From an uncultured Porphyromonadaceae bacterium (GTDB taxonomy: Bacteria > Bacteroidota > Bacteroidia > Bacteroidales > Muribaculaceae), in NCBI GenBank assembly GCA_900550395.1, contig URSD01000037.1:1-24852 (forward strand): a stretch of DNA of 24,852 nucleotides. Reading direction: 5' to 3'. Every line of letters starts with the position of its first letter. Position 1 is the first letter of the stretch. The notes beneath the pieces are model-generated. The model was not told the DNA's origin and searched no databases. It saw nothing but the letters and a program-made list of their open reading frames with translations. This document shows, in pieces, positions 12,701 to 21,115 of this stretch. The translations under genes were made by a program, and so were the position numbers.

Positions 12701-15700
12701 TTATCTTATGAGTACTTTCACGGCGGCGCGGCCGGCGGTGACGACGTAGACACCGGGGGCGGGAGCCGTGAGGACGGCAGCGGGATGGGCGTCGGAGGCG
12801 TCGACGGTGCGGCCATCGACGGCAATGAGGCTGACGGGGGTGCCGTCGGCATGGCCGGTGACGGTGACTGTGCGGCGGCTGACGCTCACGGCGAGGGCGC
12901 CGTCGGCGTCGGAGCCAATGTTGCCGATGCCGGTGGATTTAACCTCAAACTGCGCTGTGAGCATCTCGGAGGCTCCGGAGGCGAAGACAGCGCGGACACC
13001 GGCGGTGTGGGTGCCGTCGGAGAGGCCGGTGAGCAGGTACTCCTTGGCGGCGGTGGTGCCGACCTTTACGCCGTCGAGGAAGACCTCGTAAGACTCGGCG
13101 CGGCCGGGCTCGCGGGCGGGAGCGCGCAGGGCGGTGACTCCGGGAATATCGGTGGCATCGCCAATGAAGATGTCGTCGATGAGGCTGACGCGGTGGCAGT
13201 TGCGCACGTTGATGGCGACGTAGCGGGCGTCGGCGGGGATGTTGACGGTGAAGTTCTCCCATGCTTCCTCTCGGGCGATGGTGAGTGGCGATCCTATCCA
13301 GGTGAAGTCGGCGAGTTCCTTGCCGGCGGTGGAGTATCCCACACGAATCTCGTCGTCGCGTTGCCAGTAGCTGTAGGCCCAGAAGCTGAGCACCACTTCG
13401 CGGCCGAAGCCGAGTTCGGGCGAGATGATATAGTCATCGTTGTCGACGGTGTTGGTGGACTGTGCGGCCATCACCATCTTGCCGCTGTGAGCGCGCAGAT
13501 AGCTTGTGGAGGCGGCGTCGGCGTCGTAGGCAACGAATGCGGCGGGACCTTCCACTGCGGTGTCCCAGGAGCCCCATAGGCCGGCTCCGTCGGCGTCGAT
13601 GTAGCTCCAGCCCTGCTCACCCGGAGCGTCGGCTGCGCCGTCGGCGAATCCCTCGAAGTCCTCATAAATGTACTGCACGACATCCCAGCGCAGGAGGCGC
13701 TCGGTGTCGGTGCCGGTCTCCTCGACGAAGAAGTTGGAGGGTGCGGCCATGGCCTCGCGGAAGGCGAAGGAGCCCTCGAAGTCCTGCTCGCCGGTGACGG
13801 TGATTTCGGACTGCACGGGGTTGAAGCCGTCCAGAGTGGCGGTGAGCGTGTAGGTGCCTTCCCAGACGTCGTCGATGACGGCCGAGCCGTCGGCGCCGAC
13901 AGTGGCGGTGTAGCTGTGCGTGCCGTCCTTCTCCACGAGGAGCACGGCGGCCTCGGCGGCCGATACGCCCGGCACATCGGTGGTGAAGGCGAGAGTGGCG
14001 CGTGTCGTCAGCAGGCGGGGTACGGCGGCAGAGAATGCCGGGTAGGACACTTCGTCGCCGGCGTAGACGGCCTTGACGGCGTAGCGGTAAAGGCCCTTGG
14101 CCTGGTTCTGCCATGCGGCGTCAGTATAGTCTGTGGCGTCGATGGCGGCGTCGGTGAGGAGTGTCCACTCTGCGGGGGAGTCCTGCTTGCCGTCGGGGAG
14201 GCGCCATACGCGGTAGCGGGCATCGGGAGCCCCGGCGGCAGCCTCCTTGGCGCGCGGTGCGCCCAGTGTACGGCCCTTGGCGCGGATAAGGAAGTTGTAG
14301 CCGAACAGCGGGCGGCCGTCAACCTCGGCTATCCAGTAGATAGGCTTGGTGCGGTAGTCGTAGGAGAACCACATCCTGTCGGAACGCACGGGCCACGCTT
14401 CGTCGCGCGTGCCGTCGGTGTTGCCGTCGAAGTAGAGGCGCGAGTTGCCGCGCAGGGCGATGAACGCGCCGCGGGGTGCGATGACGGGGTGCGAGAACTC
14501 AACGTCCACCCAGTTCCAGCTGTCGCCGGCGACGCGCTGCTCGTAGAGGATGGTGTTGGTGGGCGTGCCGTCGTCGTTGAGGTCGAAGACCACGATGCCG
14601 AGCTCGCCGGCGGCGTCGGCGCGGAAGCTCATGCCGGTGAATACGGCGGGAGTGTCGTAGACGGTGCCGGTGACGGTGTAGTCACAGATGTCGGGCTGCA
14701 TCTCGTAGCTGTTGATCATGCCCCGCTGGCCGTCGTCGTAGCGGAATGTCTCCTCGCGGTCGGCGGGAGCCGTCCACTCCACCCTGGCCTCGGCGCGTGT
14801 GGCCGACACTCCGACAGCCGACGGAGCTATCAGCTTCTCCTGAAGGGTGAAGTCGGCGGTGAGTGCCGAGCCTCCCCCGGGAGTGAAGTTGCGCGATGCC
14901 GGGGCGTAGTTCAGTGCGTGGACATCGACGCTGTAGCTGCCGGTGGCGTAGATGCCGTTGATGGAGTAGCGGCCGTCGGCGTCGGTGACGGCGGAGTATT
15001 CGTCATAGCCGTGGACGTAGACGGTGGCGTTCTCCAGCGGTCGGCCGGCGGCGGTGGTGACGGTGCCGCTGACCGAGGCGGTGGGGAGGCTCTGCAGCTC
15101 GACGGTGAGCTGCTTGTTCTCGACATCGCCGAAGGTGAGGTCGCGCTCGTCGGTGATGTAGCCGAAGCAGGAGATGGTGGTGTGGTAGGTGCCGGGGTCG
15201 ATTTCTATGACCTCGATGCGGCCTTCGGCGTCGGAGACGTAGCTCTCCTCACGCTCGCCGAACACGAGGGACGCGCCCTGCACGGGCGAGCCGGCAGTGT
15301 CGGTGACGCTGAGCGTGAGATGGGAAGCGTGGTTCTCCTCGATGCGGAACTTGCCGAAGTAGAGGGTGGGATAGCCCTTGGGCCACTTGGCGTGGATGCC
15401 GAGGTGGTAGAGTCCGGTGGTCGCCACGGCTGGCAGGTAGACTATACGCTGCGCGGGATAACGGCTGTCGGCGGTCACGGTGCGGACCTCGGCGGTGAGG
15501 GCGGCGGGGTCGGGCGCGGTGCCCATGGCTATGGTGTAGACGGGCGGATAGGTCTCGTTCATGGCTCCGTCGGAGTAGACGATCTTGTACTCCTTGCCGG
15601 CCTCCAGGCGCACGGCGGGCGAGATGAGCCATTCGTCGCAGGCGTAGCTGTAGGTGCTCTTGACGACCATGGCCGGGTTGCCGTAGTTGGAGGTATAGCT

Positions 15701-17194
15701 CCAGGTGTAGCCGTCGGCGTCAACGTCGACGGTGTTCCAGAGCACGAGGTCGGCAGCGGCGGTGAAGTCGCAGCTGTAAGGGGGCTCGAAGCCGTCGCCC
15801 ACGGGCACGATGTCGGAGACAGCGGCCTCGCCGGTCATGCCGGCGGCGGTGGCGGTGACGGAGTACTGGTAGGCGTTCATGGCGGGCACGACGTCGGAGC
15901 AGGATGTGGCGGCGATGCCGGAGGCCACGGTCTGACCGTCGGGCTGGCGCACGACGGTGTAGGTGACGTCGGCGGGGTCGATGTATCCGCCCTGAGCACC
16001 GGCAGTGACGGCGTCCCAGCTGATGGTGGCCTCGGAGCCGGCGGCGGCCACGCGCACGGCGGCTGGAGCCGCAGGACAGTCGACGCCCACGAAGGTGACG
16101 AAATTGACGGGTACGCCGGCGCCGACGGCGTTGCCGACACTGACGGTGAACTTGTGCAGGCCGAGGGGCACTGTGGCGGAGAAGACAGCGGCGGCGCCGG
16201 GCACGGGAGCCGTCACGGCCGTGGCACTGACAGCCTCGCCGTCGCAGAGAATCTGCGTGGAGGTGATTTCAGAGAGTGCCTGTCCGTCGACGGTGAGCGA
16301 TGGAGCCGTGAAAGTGATTTCAATCTGTCCGTCGTGGCTGTTGTCGGTTACGGCGAGGTCGCGCACGGCGGCGGGAGCGCCGTCGTCGGCGAGCTTGAAG
16401 GGGATGTAGAGGCCGGTGATTTCGCCGTTCTTGCCGAGATCGCTGAGGTAGGTGCAGTCGCCGTTGGCGGGGTTGACCTCGAAGTAGTAGGCCGAATATC
16501 TGGTGCCGGTGGCCCAGTAGAGCTTGCCCGTCTTGTGGTCGAACTCCATGCTCTGGAGCTGGTCGCCTACGTTGGTGACGGACGCCACCTCGTGCAGCTT
16601 GCGTGCCTCGTCGAGGCGGAAGAGATAGTACTTGGTGGTGTTGTAACGTCCGGTCAGATAGATGTATCCGTCGTAGTCGCAGGCCATGGCCACCATCCAG
16701 CAGCCGGGCAGGTCGACGTAGGGCGTGGGCATGCCTGTGGCGGGGTCGATTTCGACCACGGCGGAGGAGGCGCCGTCATAGTGGTAGAGGCCGAGCAGCT
16801 TGCCGCGGGTGTAGTCGTATGTCATGTCGACGTACATGGGCATGCCGTCGGTGGCGTCGGCAATCTTCGTGAACTCGCCGGTGGCGAGGTCGACGCTGTT
16901 CCACGACGTGGCCTGAAGGCCGGCACCGCCGGATGCGTAGGTCATGGCGTAGTAGACGCCATCGGCCATGGCGCCGGCGCTGACATCGGCGCTCGGAGCC
17001 ACTTGCACAGGAGCCGAGCAGTCGGCCACAGGGAAAGAGTACAGACCGACATCTCTGCCGGATTCATCCGCGATAAGAAAGCCATACGCCATAGGCGAGC
17101 TGTCGGCCGGGACTTCAGCCAGCCGGCTACCCACTGCCCACAGCGACATCGCCAATATCAGGGATATCGCACTTGAAAACAGGGTTTTATTCAT
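12701..17194 (-). CDS. Large multidomain secreted protein with type IX secretion C-terminal domain
   Basis: A 1497-residue extracellular protein. A signal peptide (about 1-26) is followed by a beta-propeller-like region (35-270), Fn3-like modules (280-465), a choice-of-anchor J/cleaved-adhesin-type beta-sandwich (475-620), and two carboxypeptidase regulatory-like folds (625-700 and 706-785). After further Fn3-like and beta-rich modules comes a second anchor-J domain (about 1178-1347), with DDYIISPELGF and the closing SLIDDIFIGD. The final 75 residues end in GVYVVTAGRAAVKVLIR, a type A sorting domain that the T9SS recognises. No catalytic motif is seen; adhesion or glycan binding is the likeliest role. 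I used the ATG at 17194; a TTG three codons earlier is not needed. Terminator and -7 element are present. Confidence 0.85.
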   Translation of the reverse strand: MNKTLFSSAISLILAMSLWAVGSRLAEVPADSSPMAYGFLIADESGRDVGLYSFPVADCSAPVQVAPSADVSAGAMADGVYYAMTYASGGAGLQATSWNSVDLATGEFTKIADATDGMPMYVDMTYDYTRGKLLGLYHYDGASSAVVEIDPATGMPTPYVDLPGCWMVAMACDYDGYIYLTGRYNTTKYYLFRLDEARKLHEVASVTNVGDQLQSMEFDHKTGKLYWATGTRYSAYYFEVNPANGDCTYLSDLGKNGEITGLYIPFKLADDGAPAAVRDLAVTDNSHDGQIEITFTAPSLTVDGQALSEITSTQILCDGEAVSATAVTAPVPGAAAVFSATVPLGLHKFTVSVGNAVGAGVPVNFVTFVGVDCPAAPAAVRVAAAGSEATISWDAVTAGAQGGYIDPADVTYTVVRQPDGQTVASGIAATSCSDVVPAMNAYQYSVTATAAGMTGEAAVSDIVPVGDGFEPPYSCDFTAAADLVLWNTVDVDADGYTWSYTSNYGNPAMVVKSTYSYACDEWLISPAVRLEAGKEYKIVYSDGAMNETYPPVYTIAMGTAPDPAALTAEVRTVTADSRYPAQRIVYLPAVATTGLYHLGIHAKWPKGYPTLYFGKFRIEENHASHLTLSVTDTAGSPVQGASLVFGEREESYVSDAEGRIEVIEIDPGTYHTTISCFGYITDERDLTFGDVENKQLTVELQSLPTASVSGTVTTAAGRPLENATVYVHGYDEYSAVTDADGRYSINGIYATGSYSVDVHALNYAPASRNFTPGGGSALTADFTLQEKLIAPSAVGVSATRAEARVEWTAPADREETFRYDDGQRGMINSYEMQPDICDYTVTGTVYDTPAVFTGMSFRADAAGELGIVVFDLNDDGTPTNTILYEQRVAGDSWNWVDVEFSHPVIAPRGAFIALRGNSRLYFDGNTDGTRDEAWPVRSDRMWFSYDYRTKPIYWIAEVDGRPLFGYNFLIRAKGRTLGAPRAKEAAAGAPDARYRVWRLPDGKQDSPAEWTLLTDAAIDATDYTDAAWQNQAKGLYRYAVKAVYAGDEVSYPAFSAAVPRLLTTRATLAFTTDVPGVSAAEAAVLLVEKDGTHSYTATVGADGSAVIDDVWEGTYTLTATLDGFNPVQSEITVTGEQDFEGSFAFREAMAAPSNFFVEETGTDTERLLRWDVVQYIYEDFEGFADGAADAPGEQGWSYIDADGAGLWGSWDTAVEGPAAFVAYDADAASTSYLRAHSGKMVMAAQSTNTVDNDDYIISPELGFGREVVLSFWAYSYWQRDDEIRVGYSTAGKELADFTWIGSPLTIAREEAWENFTVNIPADARYVAINVRNCHRVSLIDDIFIGDATDIPGVTALRAPAREPGRAESYEVFLDGVKVGTTAAKEYLLTGLSDGTHTAGVRAVFASGASEMLTAQFEVKSTGIGNIGSDADGALAVSVSRRTVTVTGHADGTPVSLIAVDGRTVDASDAHPAAVLTAPAPGVYVVTAGRAAVKVLIR

Positions 17195-17258
17195 CAGATG
17201 CAATTAAAAGGTGATAAATTGATTTGGTTCGAGGAAAACAGATTACAATTCCGAACTG

Positions 17259-17266
17259 CAAAAATA
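17259..17266 (-). promoter_or_regulatory. Probable -7 element of the large T9SS cargo gene
   Basis: TATTTTTG on the - strand, 65 bases before the ATG. The -33 position is weak (CTG instead of TTG). Confidence 0.5.
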
Positions 17267-17362
17267 CATATTTATCCTTTCTTTTACAGTGAATAATTCA
17301 AAAAATGCGGGGCTGTCAGTGATAAAAAAGGCCATAAAAGGGGCTATCGGCAAAAAAATTGT

Positions 17363-17370
17363 TAATTTTG
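17363..17370 (+). promoter_or_regulatory. Probable -7 element of asd
   Basis: TAATTTTG, 30 bases before the ATG at 17401. The expected TTTG at -33 is absent. It stands back to back with the promoter of the large - strand gene in a 206-base divergent region. Confidence 0.55.
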
Positions 17371-17400
17371 CACTCTAAAACAAGTTTGCATTCCCGAAAA

Positions 17401-18402
17401 ATGAACATAGCTATCGTTGGAGCCGGCGGTGCTGTCGGTCAGGAACTACTTAAGGTGCTCGACGAGCAGAACTTCCCGGTGGACGGGCTGCGCCTGTTCG
17501 GACGCCCCACGAGCGCCGGCACGCGCTACTGCTTCCGCGGCCGCGAGGTGACGGTGGAGGCCCTGCGCGAGGGCGACGACTTCCGCGGCACGGACATCGC
17601 CTTCGTGAGCGCGGGAGCCGATGTGTCGCGGCAGTATGCCGACACTATCACGCGCCACGGCGCCATAATGATTGACAACAGCAGCGCCTTCCGCATGGAC
17701 CCGGAGGTGCCCTTGGTGGTGCCGGAGGTGAATGCAGCGGACGCCCTGAACGCCCCGCGGCGCATTATAGCCAACCCGAACTGCACGACGATACAGATGG
17801 TGGTGACGCTGAAGCCTCTGCACGACATCGCGCGGCTGCGCCGCGTGCACGTGGCGACCTATCAGGCGGCAAGCGGCGCCGGACTCCAGGCCATGCAGGA
17901 GCTGCACGACCAGCACCGGGCCATAGCCTGCGGCGACAAGCCGCGGGTGGAGCGCTTCGCCCACCAGCTGGCCGACAATGTGATACCGCACATCGACGTC
18001 TTCCAGGACAATGACTACACCAAGGAGGAAATGAAGATGCATCTGGAGACCAAGAAGATAATGCACGCGCCGGAGCTGGAAGTGAGCGCCACGTGCGTGC
18101 GCGTGCCGGTGATGCGCGCCCACAGCGAGGCTATCTGGGCTACGGCCGAAAAGCCCATAGCCGTGGCGGATGCCTGCGAGGCGTGGCGCCGGGCGCCGGG
18201 CGTGGAGCTGGTGGAGGATGGTTATCCGATGCCGCTGTTCGCCGCGGGCACGGACCCTGTGTTCGTGGGCCGCGTGCGCGCCGACCTGGCCGACCCCTGC
18301 GGCCTGGCCTACTGGTGCGTGGCGGACCAGATAAAGAAAGGCGCGGCACTGAATGCGGTGCAAATCGCCCGTCTGCTGGTCGGGGGAAAGTTAAAAAGGT
18401 AA
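17401..18402 (+). CDS. asd: Aspartate-semialdehyde dehydrogenase
   Basis: This enzyme reduces aspartyl phosphate to aspartate semialdehyde with NADPH, the branch point to lysine/diaminopimelate, threonine and methionine. The 333-residue product has the N-terminal dinucleotide loop IVGAGGAVGQELL, NSSAFRMD, the catalytic cysteine in NPNCTTIQM, the ATYQAASGAG block and the substrate-binding RVPVMRAHSEAI. Length is normal. The ATG at 17401 begins exactly at the Rossmann strand, so a longer in-frame extension to 17359 is rejected. The final KLKR and the stop codon lie in a GTTAAAAAGGTAA simple repeat that continues downstream. Confidence 0.96.
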   Translation: MNIAIVGAGGAVGQELLKVLDEQNFPVDGLRLFGRPTSAGTRYCFRGREVTVEALREGDDFRGTDIAFVSAGADVSRQYADTITRHGAIMIDNSSAFRMDPEVPLVVPEVNAADALNAPRRIIANPNCTTIQMVVTLKPLHDIARLRRVHVATYQAASGAGLQAMQELHDQHRAIACGDKPRVERFAHQLADNVIPHIDVFQDNDYTKEEMKMHLETKKIMHAPELEVSATCVRVPVMRAHSEAIWATAEKPIAVADACEAWRRAPGVELVEDGYPMPLFAAGTDPVFVGRVRADLADPCGLAYWCVADQIKKGAALNAVQIARLLVGGKLKR

Positions 18403-18482
18403 AAAGGTAAAAAAGTTAAGACAATAGCATTTTGAGTTGAACTCCTCACTCCTAACTGCGCGAAGCGCAACTAACTCCTAAC
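18388..18482 (+). repeat. Simple-repeat block between asd and the antiporter gene
   Basis: Units of GTTAAAAAGGTAAAAAG (18388-18420) begin within the asd 3' end; CTCCTAACT-type units follow (18441-18482) and are interrupted by a GCGC-GAA-GCGC hairpin (18459-18469). An inverted relative of the first part (TTAACTTTTCACCTTTTTAA) lies before the capsid gene at 240-259. Confidence 0.6.
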
Positions 18483-18487
18483 TGCCG

Positions 18488-20590
18488 ATGCATTCTCCTC
18501 TCATCACCCAGCCGGTTGCCATCTTTCTGGTAGTGCTCGCCATCATCCTGCTGGCGCCGCTGCTGCTGAGCAAGCTGAAAGTGCCGCACATCGTGGGCAT
18601 GATAGTGGCGGGCGTGATAGTGGGGCCATACGGATTCAACATACTCGACAACGACTCCAGCTTCGCCATCTTCGGGCAGGTGGGCCTGCTTTACCTCATG
18701 TTCCTGGCGGGACTGGAGATAGATATGTACCACCTGCGGCTCAACCTGCGGAGGGGGATGCTCTTCGGCGTGCTCACGCTGCTGATACCGCTGCTGCTGG
18801 GCGTGCTCAGCTCGGTGTTCGTGCTGCGCCTGGGCTGGACCACGTCGCTGCTGCTCGGCGCCATGTACGCCTCCCACACGCTCATCTCCTACCCCGTGGC
18901 CGCCCGCTTCGGCATCACCAAGGCGGCACCCGTGCTCGTAGCCATCGTGGGCACCATCATCGCCGTGGTCGGCGCCCTGTTCGTGCTCGCCGCCGTGGGC
19001 AGCATCGCGCGCGAGGGCTGCTTCCGCTGGCAGGGGATGCTGTGGCTGCTCGCCAAGCTGCTGCTCTGGGCCGGAGCCATGCTCTACGCCCTCCCGCGCC
19101 TCACGCGCCGCTTCTTCAAGAACCACGGCGACAAGGTGCAGCAGTACGTCTTCGTGATGGTGATGGTGTTCCTGGCCGCGTGGAGCGCGCAGTACATCGG
19201 TCTGGAGGCCGTGCTCGGTGCCTTCGCCGCCGGCCTGATACTCAACCGCTACGTGCCCGCGGCGTCGCCGCTGATGAGCAGCATCGAGTTCGTGGGCAAC
19301 GCGCTGTTCATCCCCTACTTCCTGATAAGCGTCGGCATGATGATAAACGTGCGCGTGATATTCAATGCCGACACGCTCGCCGTCAGCGCCATCATGCTTG
19401 CCGTCGCCATCGCCGGCAAGTGGCTGCCGGCGGAGATAGCCCGGCGCGCCAACGGCTTCGGCCGCGCCGGACGCGAGGTAATCTTCGGCTTGACGTGCGC
19501 CCACACGGCCGTGGCCCTCGCCGTCGTCACCCTGGGCTACAACATGGGGCTGCTGGATGTGCGCGTGCTCAACAGCACGGTGCTCGTCATCCTCGTCACC
19601 TGCGCCATAGCGCCCGTCATCACCTCCCGCGCCGCCGCGCGCGTGAAGATAGCCATGCTCGAGGACGAGGACGAGCACGACCGGCCGCTACGCCACAACC
19701 GCACGCTCATACCGGTGGCAAATCCGCTGACGGCGCCGGCCCTCGTGGAGATGGCCGCACTGATGCGCAACGACCGCGGCACCAACGACTTCTACGCCCT
19801 GCATGTGCGCGCCGACAGCTCGGCCCAGGCCAAGCGCATATCGCGCGGCGTGCTGGAGGCGGCATGCAAGGCCGGCTCGGCCATGGACGTCGCCGTGCAG
19901 CCGCTGGAGCGTTTCGACCTCAATGCCGTCACGGGCATGGTGAACGTCATCGAGGAACTCGACATCACGGAGGTGGTGCTGGGCATGCACCGCCGCGCAA
20001 GCATCGTCGACAGCTTCTTCGGCTCCAAAGTGGAGCAGCTGCTGCGCACCACCAGCCGCATGATCATCATCCCCCGCTGCTACATACCGCCGAGCACGCT
20101 GACACGCATCGTGGTGCGTGTGCCGGCCGGAGCGCAGTACGAGACGGGCTTCAGCCGCTGGGTGCGCTATCTGGCGCGCCTCACCCACCAGGTGGGCTGC
20201 CGCGTCATCTTCTGCTGCCCCTCGGCCGTGCAGCCCCTCATCCGCGGCGTGCTCTATCAGGCCAACTACGGCGTGCGCTGCGAGTTCCGCACGGCCGAGA
20301 CCTGGGACGACTTCCTGCCGATGGCCGGCCACGTGCTCGACGACGACCTCTTCGTAGTCATCGGCGCCCGCGCCAACAGCGTCAGCCACGACTCGGACAT
20401 GGTGCACCTGCCTGAGTTCCTCCAGCGATACTTCTCGCGCAACAATCTGATGATAATCTATCCCGAGCAGTTCGGCGACGCCCCCGAGCTCGACTCGTTC
20501 GTAGACCCGATGTCGTCCACGCGCGGCAGCGCCCCCTCGGCCCTCCCCGGCCGCCTCCGGCGCCTGCTCGCCCGGCTGCTGCGCCGATAA
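18488..20590 (+). CDS. CPA2-type cation:proton antiporter with C-terminal soluble domain
   Basis: A 700-residue inner-membrane protein. Residues about 8-390 form the 12-13 membrane helices of the Na+/H+ exchanger fold, with VPHIVGMIVAGVIVGPYGF, FLAGLEID and SHTLISYPVAARFG. Residues about 400-660 are a soluble region resembling two universal-stress-protein-like folds. Related Bacteroidota proteins, as I recall them, have GTxITD in the discontinuous helix after SHTL; here residues 155-160 read GTIIAV, so the Thr-Asp pair is missing. The ATG at 18488 fits the first helix. No clear promoter is seen in the repeat-filled 85-base gap, so transcription from asd is possible. The TonB-domain gene follows by 27 bases. 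Confidence 0.85.
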   Translation: MHSPLITQPVAIFLVVLAIILLAPLLLSKLKVPHIVGMIVAGVIVGPYGFNILDNDSSFAIFGQVGLLYLMFLAGLEIDMYHLRLNLRRGMLFGVLTLLIPLLLGVLSSVFVLRLGWTTSLLLGAMYASHTLISYPVAARFGITKAAPVLVAIVGTIIAVVGALFVLAAVGSIAREGCFRWQGMLWLLAKLLLWAGAMLYALPRLTRRFFKNHGDKVQQYVFVMVMVFLAAWSAQYIGLEAVLGAFAAGLILNRYVPAASPLMSSIEFVGNALFIPYFLISVGMMINVRVIFNADTLAVSAIMLAVAIAGKWLPAEIARRANGFGRAGREVIFGLTCAHTAVALAVVTLGYNMGLLDVRVLNSTVLVILVTCAIAPVITSRAAARVKIAMLEDEDEHDRPLRHNRTLIPVANPLTAPALVEMAALMRNDRGTNDFYALHVRADSSAQAKRISRGVLEAACKAGSAMDVAVQPLERFDLNAVTGMVNVIEELDITEVVLGMHRRASIVDSFFGSKVEQLLRTTSRMIIIPRCYIPPSTLTRIVVRVPAGAQYETGFSRWVRYLARLTHQVGCRVIFCCPSAVQPLIRGVLYQANYGVRCEFRTAETWDDFLPMAGHVLDDDLFVVIGARANSVSHDSDMVHLPEFLQRYFSRNNLMIIYPEQFGDAPELDSFVDPMSSTRGSAPSALPGRLRRLLARLLRR

Positions 20591-20617
20591 AGACGTAAAC
20601 TCAATAAATCACATACT

Positions 20618-21037
20618 ATGAAGAAAGACAGCAAGTTCGTCCGCGCGACGATTATAGCCATAGCATTGCTGGCGCTTCCGTGCGCTGCCATGTGCCATCA
20701 GAAAGATGACGAACAGAAGGAGTATCGAATAGCCAAAGTAGACCAGGCGCCCAGCTTCCCGGGTGGCGAAGAAGCCATGTACAAGTGGCTGAGTGAAAAC
20801 ATTGTATATCCGGAAGCGGCGGCTAAAAAAGGCAAGGAGGGTCGCGTCGTCGTAGAGTTTTTAATAACAGAAACAGGCGAAATCACCAACCTGAACATTG
20901 TACATGGCGCTCACCCGGCCCTCAACAGGGAGGCGGTACGCCTTATCCGCGCCATGCCCAGATGGATTCCCGGGCATAACGAAGGGCATCCGATAGCCGT
21001 CACCTATACCCTGCCGATAACCTTCCGCCTGCATTAA
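20618..21037 (+). CDS. TonB C-terminal domain protein with signal sequence
   Basis: A 139-residue protein: an N-terminal hydrophobic signal or anchor (about 9-27), a short linker, then a TonB C-terminal domain from about 45 to the end, with FPGGEEAMYKWLSENIVYP, GRVVVEFLITETGEI and MPRWIPGHNEG. The domain docks with TonB boxes of outer-membrane receptors; this stand-alone form lacks the long proline-rich span of classical TonB, so energy transduction is not certain. It follows the antiporter gene by 27 bases and is probably cotranscribed. It has no receptor gene near it. Confidence 0.88.
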   Translation: MKKDSKFVRATIIAIALLALPCAAMCHQKDDEQKEYRIAKVDQAPSFPGGEEAMYKWLSENIVYPEAAAKKGKEGRVVVEFLITETGEITNLNIVHGAHPALNREAVRLIRAMPRWIPGHNEGHPIAVTYTLPITFRLH

Positions 21038-21054
21038 GAGCCGGCGCGTCCCTT

Positions 21055-21114
21055 CAATTCGAGGTTCTGCAACACCCTCACCCCTCTTACCTCTAAACTC
21101 TAAACTATAAACTA
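21055..21114. repeat. Dispersed CAATTCGAGGTT motif, copy 2, and CTCTAAACT units
   Basis: 21055-21079 repeats the 12569-12592 motif. 21091-21114 holds CTCTAAACT/CTATAAACT units that end 1 base before the - strand stop of the histidine kinase. This 78-base gap lies between convergent genes; no strong terminator is visible. Confidence 0.55.
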
Positions 21115-21115
21115 A

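Noticed and set aside
13916..17176. 1086-codon open frame on the + strand opposite the large secreted protein gene
   Set aside because: It is antisense to a gene with clear domains, signal peptide and sorting domain. The composition (Gly, Val, Ala, Asp, His) is that expected from the reverse complement of GC-rich codons.
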